From Bugulina stolonifera (taxonomy: Eukaryota > Bryozoa > Gymnolaemata > Cheilostomatida > Bugulidae), in contig OW285192.1 of NCBI GenBank assembly GCA_935421135.1, positions 3,391,501 through 3,455,500 on the forward strand: 64,000 nucleotides of DNA, in the 5' to 3' direction. The position numbers and the translations under genes were made by a program. The notes beneath the pieces were generated by a model. That model ran no database searches, was not told where the DNA came from, and saw nothing but the letters and a program-made list of their open reading frames with translations. Of this stretch, positions 57,003-64,000 are shown one piece after another; position 1 is the first letter of the stretch, and each line of letters begins with the position of its first letter.

Positions 57003-58238
57003 TATAGTCTACATGTGCAAGTGTTTTCCGAATGTATTAAATCAAGCATTTATTAATATCAACTGATTATCTACAATGTAGCGCCTGTTTAAATATGATA
57101 TAGAAACTGGATTGATACATTTTACCTCGGCAGCATCAACTTTAGCTTAACCATGGTCTTCAATTCTGAAATATTACTTTCCACCATTGCTGTTAAATAC
57201 TCAAAGATCATGTAATTATAACAAATATAGGTCACAAAAACAAGATTTCTCCCGGCAACACTCCTGGCTTGCCACCAGAATCATGTTCAGTTTCAATGGT
57301 CATTGGTGGCACCTTTCCAGGCCAGTGTGACATACTACCAGCAACATAAAAATGCAAAATAGAGTCATAGTCCAACTGAATATGTGAATATGCTGTTAAA
57401 CCTGAAATTGTTCCAAAATGTTATTCCGTCATCTGCTAGCCTTGTGCATTTGAAATATTCTATAATTCTAGTGCCGTGCATATGCAATATACATGCAATA
57501 ATATCCACTATCAACCCGTTCTGCAGTTGAATTTATGTCCCAAATGATTTAAATTAAACTTTATACTTCCATCTAATCACTTGCCCTTACAGCAGCTAGA
57601 CAAGAGGTTGTCATCTCCTGTATGAGAGCAGACAACTTCTTCTGATCATTCTCTGCGTTTTGGTGCTCTCATAGAGGCAAAGTGGTACAATATTGTACCG
57701 CTTTGCATAGAGGTAGATGCTCTGTGGTGGCGAAATGTTTGCCTTTAGGTAGCCTTAGTTCCTTCTCCCTTGTTTGGAAGATGTTATGTTATCCTTTGCT
57801 TTATACAGAAGCAGAGCTGGTTAAAATCACTATAAAAGGCACTGCACAGAAGGCTAGGCTCTAGGCACATTGGAAGAAAAATAATATTGATCACCCATGT
57901 AAACTCGTGAGCTAGAAATTAAAAAACTATGTGATGCATACATGAAAAAATTGAATTGATTTTCTTTTGCTTTCAAGAAAAGAAGTAAAATTTTATTCTG
58001 ATCGTGAACTTTCAACTAAACAATGAATAAGAATAAATTAAAATGCTTGTAAAAACTGGAAGGAAAAAGGTGAATGACTAGTAAATCGTAGATGCAAGAA
58101 AAGACTCGTGACTCTCCATTTTTTCAAGAAAAGAATTGAATTGTGAATTGAATATTAAATTGGGAAGACTTGAAAAAACTTGAAATAAACAGGTGGGTAA
58201 CATATAACTCGCGAAACTCATAACTTGAAGGATAAATT
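57003..58238. other. Intergenic, no gene supported
   Basis: A 30-bp near-perfect palindrome GCAAAGTGGTACAAT/ATTGTACCGCTTTGC lies at 57677-57706. Several CAAGTT- and GAATTGAA-like phrases near 58120-58200 recall the repeat around the CR1 LINE. Confidence 0.5.
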
Positions 58239-58806
58239 TTAAACCACTACTGTCGCACCATTCAATATTTTCAAATAATCTTGTTCATCCTTTTTCAGTA
58301 AGATTGATGTGTTGCTTGTCTTTGGTAACCTAGCAGCTGCCAAGAAAACCCTATTTTAATATTGGCTGATTTCACCTTCAATCAGCCTATGCTGGGAATT
58401 TTGGAAGCACTCAAGCAGTTAATATAAAACTGTGCTACAGAGATAGCCATAGGACTTGCAATGCATTGCATTGTTTTTTGTGGGCATGACTCTAACTTAC
58501 TTATTCATCACTGTGCACAAGAGCTATTTATAGAATGACAGTTAGTGTTGGCTCAGTAAGATTACTGGGCTATTTGATGTTAGTAGCTTACCTATGTACA
58601 TAAGTTACAAGTATAGACTTAGGACAGGCATAGCCATAGGAACTTAACAGGTCTCAATGCTGAATGGAGGTCATAACAGCCAATATTCAAATGAGTTTAT
58701 CTTGGCTGCCACTAGGTTTACAAAGACAAACAGCACATCAATCTTCATGAAATAAGATGACCAGTATTCTTTGCAAATATTGAATGGTGAGACAGTAGTG
58801 GTTTAA
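58239..58806 (-). mobile_element. TTAA-flanked MITE, copy B
   Basis: TTAA (58239-58242) is followed by ACCACTACTGTCGCACCA, and GACAGTAGTGGT precedes TTAA (58803-58806). The 560-bp interior is the reverse complement of the copy at 34440-34988 with small differences, mostly substitutions. Confidence 0.88.
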
Positions 58807-58829
58807 GGTATGGAGACTCAAGTTTTTAA

Positions 58830-58925
58830 AAAAAACTTGCAAACATTAACATCTCTGAAAAGAATTGAAACTTGCTTGTAGTTGGCTTGGATAACTTGAC
58901 AAAAACTCGAGTTTCTGGGGGACAT
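58830..58925 (-). repeat. Repeat shared with the 5' flank of the CR1 LINE
   Basis: The reverse complement of CAAAAACTCGAGTTTCTGGG plus GGACAT matches 9468-9497, with related CAAGTT-rich sequence around it. Confidence 0.65.
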
Positions 58926-61189
58926 GCTCTGTGTACATAAGGTAAAAAATTGGGAATTATCTCCACAATGAAAATACTTCCAGTTTTCTGGCTGTTATGA
59001 TGCCAGTTTTGATGATACCAACTCCGTAAACTTATTTTTGGCATCCCATACTTTGTCTGCACCTATTTTAATTCTTTTATTCCAGTTTTATTCGCTGAAA
59101 AAAAATTGGCGTTGAAAAACAACTTGCCACAGTTCGCTCAGGCTACTGTATGAAAGTTATCACTTCGAAATTTTAGCCCGTTTCTCTTCTTCCTGTTTTG
59201 CTGTCCTTAAATGTGCAAGTTTGAGTTCCCATTTTTGACAATGTTTTGCGTAAATATTTTCTGTTTTTTGAAATCGTCTGGCGGTCAAGTGAATTGTCTA
59301 ACAACACTAAGAACTATATTATGAGATAGAGGAGACTTTTTTTCTGTATATAGCATCAATTGCATATTTTTTGACCCCATATGGTTCTCAGAATTGGCTA
59401 TCAAACATCACAAAAATTTCTTTCTTGGATGAACCCCACAGGCGTTTTTGCATACCTAGCTACGGCACTGGCTTTGTATAATCATAATAATATGTACTGC
59501 TGCTAGTACGGTATGTAGTTGAGCTATTATAATACTACACGCTTCAGTGATCTGCCACTGACTAGTATCCACTAGTACCATTATCTTGATACAAGCCATT
59601 GAGATGGCTCTGATACAAGCCATTGAGATGGCTCTGATACAAGCATACACTACCAGCTCACATGGCGAACACCCATTATTTCCCAATAAATAAAGCTGCA
59701 TTTCTCAACTCTCTATGTCGCTGGACTACCATAGGTCACAGACCTGAAGATAGAGTTTCCAATCTACTACAAGGCATTCATATGCATAGGAGATAGAATA
59801 GTGAATTAACAACACCTTTACCAGGAACACCAAACTTATTTTTGGATTTAGTTTAGAGAAAGCAGTGATACATTTTACCTAACAAACACATGACAATAAA
59901 AAATAGTAAGTATGTGATTTTAGGCAGGGACACATGCGTCTGTGGAAGGAGTAAAGTTGACATAAAAATGAAAGCAATGTAGAACAGTTATTACATCTCA
60001 ATTGCTTCCTCCTGAAGGTTGAATCAACCAACATGGCTTTGTCATATTCAATAATTATCTGCGTGTGCTACATTATGTTATGATTGTAGTCTCCAGCCTA
60101 CCAAATGTATATACAGTGTGGTTCATTAGTCATTTATCTGCTGTAGCCTACATTTCAGTACAATTACATAAATTATATAGGTTTGCACAGTGCAAGCTAA
60201 CACTATCTGAGAGCTGTGAAGGTACATGACTGTTATTCCCTAGCCTAAGGTAAACACAAACAAGGAACCAATTATATCCAAATTCCTCCTCTAAACTGTG
60301 CCTACAGAGACCTACAGCTGTAGTACACAAGCTAGGTGTGAAAGGTCACTGAAAATGTGCATATTTTGTGGCCTTCCTCTGGAACAATAATTACAATATA
60401 ATTGACTGCCTACACTACGCTGGGCAATGTGTAGAGCATTGGATTGAATGGCCTGTTATTATACAGTAGTTGCAATGTATAATAATAGTTACATGACTGA
60501 TGCCCAGTAATAGCCAATGTACTGAGTGGCTCCTATTTACAGTGTGAATGTTCATGCTACCAATTGCATAGTATATATGATACTGCTACAAAGACTCATG
60601 TAGAAGCTACTGTTTTACTCAGAGATCACTCCCATAATAAACCCAAGTTTTTTGACCTGCCTGTAGTTTAACTGTAAATAGTTGGTAGAAAAACCTAGCA
60701 GGTTGATTTTATTAATTAAAAAGTGCTTCATTCATTAAAAAAATAAATATCATCAGATCAAACTAAAACTGGAACACCACGTCTACTACTACTGCTACTA
60801 GTTTAAAGGCAACACACCCATATTAAAACTCTTATCAAGTAATACATGTCCAAAACAACAGAGCTCTAATACCTGGGTCTACACAGTTTTTTTTTTATGT
60901 TGAATTAAAGCTTGAGAACAGCTGCGCAGTAAGCCTGCATGTAGGCACATTAGTTGCTATTTACTCCTCAGTGTATTTTGGCCTCAACAGGGTTATAAAA
61001 CGTAGTGTGATGGTACATGTAGTTGTGCAGTTTGCAGTTTGGTGGTGAAAAACAAAACTTGGGTCAAAGGTTGATCTCTGCTGCTAACTCTGCTATTATT
61101 TTGTTCTTGTTGCCACAAAGAGATAAGATGTAAACTGTGCCAAACTGCTCAAAGTCCCTTATGTACAGTACATGTGCATGTATGTGCTG
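58926..61189. other. Intergenic, no gene supported
   Basis: A 25-bp tandem repeat (GATACAAGCCATTGAGATGG plus CTCT) occurs about 2.5 times at 59588-59645. The short minus-strand frame there reflects this repeat. Otherwise I see nothing. Confidence 0.5.
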
Positions 61190-61437
61190 CTATTCTGCGC
61201 AGCTCAGGCGACAGTTGCGGAGACATTCGTCTGCACGCACACCCGACAAGTGGGGACCAGTTTGACTTGCGGGGTCCGGCCCGGTCCCCACAACTGCAAC
61301 AGGCTCAGCTGAAAGGAAATTTCATTCTGAGCAGATATATACCTAGTTTTGGGTCGGTCCCCACAATGACCATTTTTGATGCACACGCTTTTGCACAAAT
61401 ATTGGGGAGATAATAACAGTGCGCAGACGGTGTGTGC
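61190..61437 (+). mobile_element. Terminal block of a GGGGWCC-type TIR element
   Basis: It begins TGCGCAGCTCAGGCGACAG and carries GGGGACC, GGGGTCC and GGTCCCC motifs at 61253, 61272, 61284 and 61357. It is nearly identical to the complement of 32603-32850. The shared sequence stops 16 bp after the stop codon of the minus-strand ORF at 61453, so this looks like the outer end of an element that extends to the right. Confidence 0.75.
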
Positions 61438-61452
61438 AAATGTCCTGTACCA

Positions 61453-62481
61453 TCACATAGCCCCCCGATCCTTGGCACTATCTCTTCGAGTATGTTTAAG
61501 GATCTGCTCCGTGAGCCGTTGGTGGAGGGATATTTCGTCTTGTACGGCTTCTGTCTGCTGGACTATAGTGAGCCGGTCTCTAATGTGTGAGTGAAGAAGT
61601 CTCTGCTGGAGTATATGCAATTGATGCCGGAGGCGTCCGAGACGATTGCTTAAAGTGGCACACAATCGTTCTCTCTCCTTCTGGAACTCTGCTGTAGGTG
61701 TGCGAGATTCAAGAGTCTTCTTTGTGTTTTTAGTATCTGGAGGACTGGTCGACAATGGGACGGCCTTGTCTGATCCGGATCTAGCCTTAGGCGGCCGGGG
61801 CCGATGTTTGGGTATGTCGTAAGTATCAGTTCCTCTATGGTCCAAGGCTGGAGGGTCCATGCGAGTCTGGGGTCGCTTTAGACTGCCTAGTCGCTCCCAG
61901 GGCGACTTTCTTTTACTTGTTTTCTTTGGGGCAGGAGGAGGTGTCAGCCGCACCACTGCCGCTCTGGCTTCAGCTTCTGGAGGAGCTGGTATAGCGAAAG
62001 GTTTTGGTCCTACGTCTGCTGGGATACATGAGGGGTAGGCGACCCTCTTGTCGAGCTTCATCGCCTTGAGGAAAAGCTGGAACATGTGGGAATCCACTTC
62101 ATATTGGATGGCTCCGTGGCCTGTCTGGTCTTGATGCCGATAGACAGTCTCTGCATCACGGGCGCTGACTCCACAGGAACAGAAGAACTGGGTAAAGTGT
62201 TGGCGTGTGTGAGCCTTGATGGCGTTCTCCGTCCCTTCTAGCCTACATAGTCGACAATAGGAGTTCCTTCCTTTACATCGGGCTGTCCGACGTATATCAC
62301 TACTGGTCCGTGGAGAGATCCAGCAAAGTTGAGACTGCGGTACAGGCGTCTCTGGAGAGGTCTCTATAAGAGAAAGTGTAGATACAAGAGGTTGATTATT
62401 TAGATTATCAAGATTTGCGTAGGCCGAGTCGTCCTCGTCACCCGACTCAGCAACACCTTGTACAATATCATTGGAATACAT
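61453..62481 (-). CDS. ORF b: C2H2-like fingers and coiled coil, 342 aa
   Basis: An intact 342-aa frame. Residues about 75-125 hold two finger-like units: YCRLC followed by HTRQH, then FFCSCG followed by HQDQTGH. The middle (about 170-260) is Pro/Lys-rich and basic, with KKTSKRKSPWERLG. The C-terminal 80 residues (ERERLCATLSNRLGRLRHQL onward) form a heptad coiled coil. This suggests a nucleic-acid-binding, self-associating protein. The start ATG overlaps the stop of ORF a by 14 nt (ATGTATTCCAATGA). GC content is well above the surroundings. It lies between the terminal block at 61190-61437 and the BEL-type integrase end, so it is probably element-encoded. I do not recognise a named family. 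Confidence 0.6.
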   Translation of the reverse strand: MYSNDIVQGVAESGDEDDSAYANLDNLNNQPLVSTLSLIETSPETPVPQSQLCWISPRTSSDIRRTARCKGRNSYCRLCRLEGTENAIKAHTRQHFTQFFCSCGVSARDAETVYRHQDQTGHGAIQYEVDSHMFQLFLKAMKLDKRVAYPSCIPADVGPKPFAIPAPPEAEARAAVVRLTPPPAPKKTSKRKSPWERLGSLKRPQTRMDPPALDHRGTDTYDIPKHRPRPPKARSGSDKAVPLSTSPPDTKNTKKTLESRTPTAEFQKERERLCATLSNRLGRLRHQLHILQQRLLHSHIRDRLTIVQQTEAVQDEISLHQRLTEQILKHTRRDSAKDRGAM

Positions 62482-63151
62482 ATGCGTGTCCGAGGCGGTG
62501 CATGTCCGAGTCGGTTAGGACGGTATCGTCCCGAAGTACCGAAGGTACTTCAGCATGACCCGACCCGACTGGCACGACCTCATCCCTCGAGGAGTTCCCG
62601 AGATCAGCATATAAGTCTTCATCGTCCAAAAGCAACAGTACCTCGTCCAAGTCTATTGGCTCACCTGGTAAGTCCATTAGTAGGCCGACTAGGGAGGGCA
62701 CCGCCCTTGTTGATGAGTCTTGAATAGAGTGCTCTGTTGTCCGACTAGGTGTTGACTGAGTGGTGGCGTCGAAGGTACTGGGGGATCCATCTGGATCCTG
62801 GCCTTTTATAGGTGTGCGGGCTGCCCTGGTTCTCCTTGTAGTGTGCGACGTTATGTCTGCAACAGCCAGCTTCTCACCATGTAGTAGGGCTACGTTGCGG
62901 CGGAAGTGCACTCGTCTGACCCCGGTTGTTAGATCTATTTTGATCTCAAGGTTGTCTGGGTCACCGGATCTGTCTGTTGAAGTGGAGAGTAAACACGGGC
63001 CTGGCCGTGTCGGCCTACGATAGGTAGTCGTCTGGGCAGTCCATTTGTGATGAATCTTTTCTATTATAACCTCTGGGGGTCGGCCTCGCTTCCACCGGGC
63101 CTTCCTCCTGTATGGTAGGGGTCTGTTTTCCCTAGTGTAGGGCGTAAGCAT
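62468..63151 (-). CDS. ORF a: AT-hook-like, acidic-tailed protein, 227 aa
   Basis: An intact frame of 227 aa from ATG 63151. A basic N-terminus contains RRKARWKRGRPPEV, a match to the AT-hook core (RGRP). The C-terminal third is acidic and leucine-rich (PIDLDEVLLLLDDEDLYADL), like transactivation-type segments. It shows no signal peptide or membrane span, so it is not an envelope-like product. The frame is also open upstream of the ATG for 14 codons. The last 14 nt overlap the start of ORF b, which suits termination-reinitiation. Its role in the element is unknown. Confidence 0.55.
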   Translation of the reverse strand: MLTPYTRENRPLPYRRKARWKRGRPPEVIIEKIHHKWTAQTTTYRRPTRPGPCLLSTSTDRSGDPDNLEIKIDLTTGVRRVHFRRNVALLHGEKLAVADITSHTTRRTRAARTPIKGQDPDGSPSTFDATTQSTPSRTTEHSIQDSSTRAVPSLVGLLMDLPGEPIDLDEVLLLLDDEDLYADLGNSSRDEVVPVGSGHAEVPSVLRDDTVLTDSDMHRLGHAYVFQ

Positions 63152-63733
63152 CCGGACGTAGGTGGATCTGCCTGTGCCAGTATGAGGTTATGGGTTGTCT
63201 GGGTATCCTTACGTTATGTGTATGTTATTCCCTTTATTACACGTATGTATTCGTAACCTAAGTAACAACAAAGAAAAACGTACACATGTCATAATACAAA
63301 AATAATTCACCAAAAATAATGCAGAACAATATACAAAACAACACAGAAATAATACAAAAACCGTACTCACAGATTTTAACCCCTTTATCTGTCTAACCTC
63401 TACTGGCATTAGCCTATTGCCTAGTGAGGAACAAGTACCCAGCGCTCTACTAGCTATCTGTATATAAATCTTAGGCTTGGTGAAGCTATAACTTAAAAGC
63501 TACATGTACTGAATGCCTATACTTGGTAAAGATAATATATCGAAAAGCTACCTGTCTTACTTCCCAGTACATCGGGAGGGGCCGGTGTTGACTGAATAGG
63601 ATTGTTAGTACTATAATTATTCAGTCAAGTATAAGACGCAAGATCAATGTGGTTATGAGAATAAGACAGAAGACAATGGCCTCTCAGAGACAAGCCGGTT
63701 GGAAGGAAACATGTACAGCCCCAATGAAAGATC
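63152..63733 (-). other. AT-rich spacer between integrase end and ORF a
   Basis: On the minus strand a GTGAGT donor-like site (about 63371) and a pyrimidine-rich TTGTTGTTACTTAG acceptor (about 63256) could bound an intron, which would let ORFs a and b be reached by splicing. I find no LTR start, primer-binding site or polypurine tract here. A 66-codon hydrophobic frame at 63209-63409 is probably chance. Confidence 0.35.
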
Positions 63734-64000
63734 CTACTGAGAGCTCTCGTCCTCTGGACAAATGAGTGCCAATCGTTGAACACTGCGAGTGACCACCACT
63801 TTGACCCCTCCAGTATACTTATATGCCTTTTCACCAATTTTAAAATTTTTGTACGCTACGGTAACCTTGCGCACCATTCCATCTACGCCTGGAAAAACTT
63901 CCTTAACTATGTCTATTTTGTACTGACCTCGGATAGAGTTTGGGTCTGCTATCGCCACTATGTCTCCGGGGCGCAAGTTTCTCATACGTGTTTTCCATTT
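63734..64000 (-). CDS. BEL/Pao-type polyprotein, C-terminal integrase-associated domain (partial)
   Basis: The frame enters from the right edge and ends in TGA at 63734. The 88 visible residues match the DUF5641-like domain at the end of BEL/Pao pol proteins: LRPGDIVAIADPNSIRGQY, VKEVFPGVDGMVRKVTVAY and the closing RSVQRLALIC. In that family this domain follows the integrase core, so RT, RNase H and integrase should lie to the right of the window. The methionine at 63985 is internal, since codons for KWKTR precede it in frame. Confidence 0.85.
   Translation of the reverse strand, partial: KWKTRMRNLRPGDIVAIADPNSIRGQYKIDIVKEVFPGVDGMVRKVTVAYKNFKIGEKAYKYTGGVKVVVTRSVQRLALICPEDESSQ

Noticed and set aside
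61453..62481. ORF b as a host zinc-finger transcription factor
   Set aside because: It is intronless, overlaps ORF a, and is enclosed by element sequence on both sides, so an element gene is more likely.
63209..63409. Hydrophobic 66-codon frame, possible envelope-like or membrane protein
   Set aside because: It lies in a very AT-rich spacer where T-rich codons give hydrophobic residues by default, and a plausible intron covers most of it.

Overview
The window reads as nuclear DNA of an invertebrate animal. It is AT-rich, has spliced genes with GT-AG introns of about 120 bp to several kb, and is full of SINEs, LINEs, MITEs and satellite DNA. TACATGTA-type palindromes recur throughout. The gene types and repeat style would suit a sponge or another early-branching or marine invertebrate, but the sequence alone does not fix the species.

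I can build four spliced host loci. (1) Positions 6076-7304 (+) hold the last three exons of an unrecognised Ser/Arg/Lys-rich, probably disordered protein. (2) Positions 15519-19237 (+) hold a complete six-exon lipid phosphate phosphatase (PAP2/LPP family, 316 aa). (3) Positions 26415-40129 (+) hold a six-exon gene for an N-terminally membrane-anchored protein with His, Asp and GxSG boxes that resemble a very divergent trypsin-like peptidase. (4) Positions 41934-53595 (-) hold a second complete six-exon LPP (296 aa). The two LPP genes converge on each other, share every intron position and phase, and have a 105-bp perfectly identical tract in exon 5 although neighbouring exons have diverged. 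This points to an inverted duplication followed by gene conversion.

Mobile DNA fills most of the rest. At 9758-13380 lies a nearly complete CR1-like LINE with a PHD-type ORF1, an endonuclease-RT ORF2 and a poly-A tail. A LINE 3' fragment with an ACT-repeat tail sits at 52150-53230. Four TIR-type elements can be bounded: a TTAA-flanked MITE present twice (34436-34992 and 58239-58806, inverted), a TA-flanked foldback MITE (43236-43872), a TTAA-flanked 4.9-kb interval (45130-49988) and a TA-flanked 2.56-kb element (54442-57002). Several tRNA-derived SINEs lie at 8.3, 21.3, 24.2-25.2, 28.4-28.9 and 55.2 kb.

The most unusual structure is a roughly 5.8-kb inverted-repeat-bounded block in intron 1 of gene 3 (about 27005-32838). 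It is packed with GGGGWCC motifs in both orientations and contains a 2-kb, 70-bp-unit satellite with higher-order periodicity. Its right-hand 240 bp recurs almost unchanged at 61190-61437. There it abuts, 16 bp past a stop codon, two overlapping minus-strand ORFs (one with an AT-hook and acidic segment, one with C2H2-like fingers and a coiled coil). Beyond those lies the C-terminal domain of a BEL/Pao-type integrase polyprotein that runs off the right edge. The window may therefore show one end of an autonomous, BEL-integrase-associated element together with its non-autonomous, satellite-bearing derivative.
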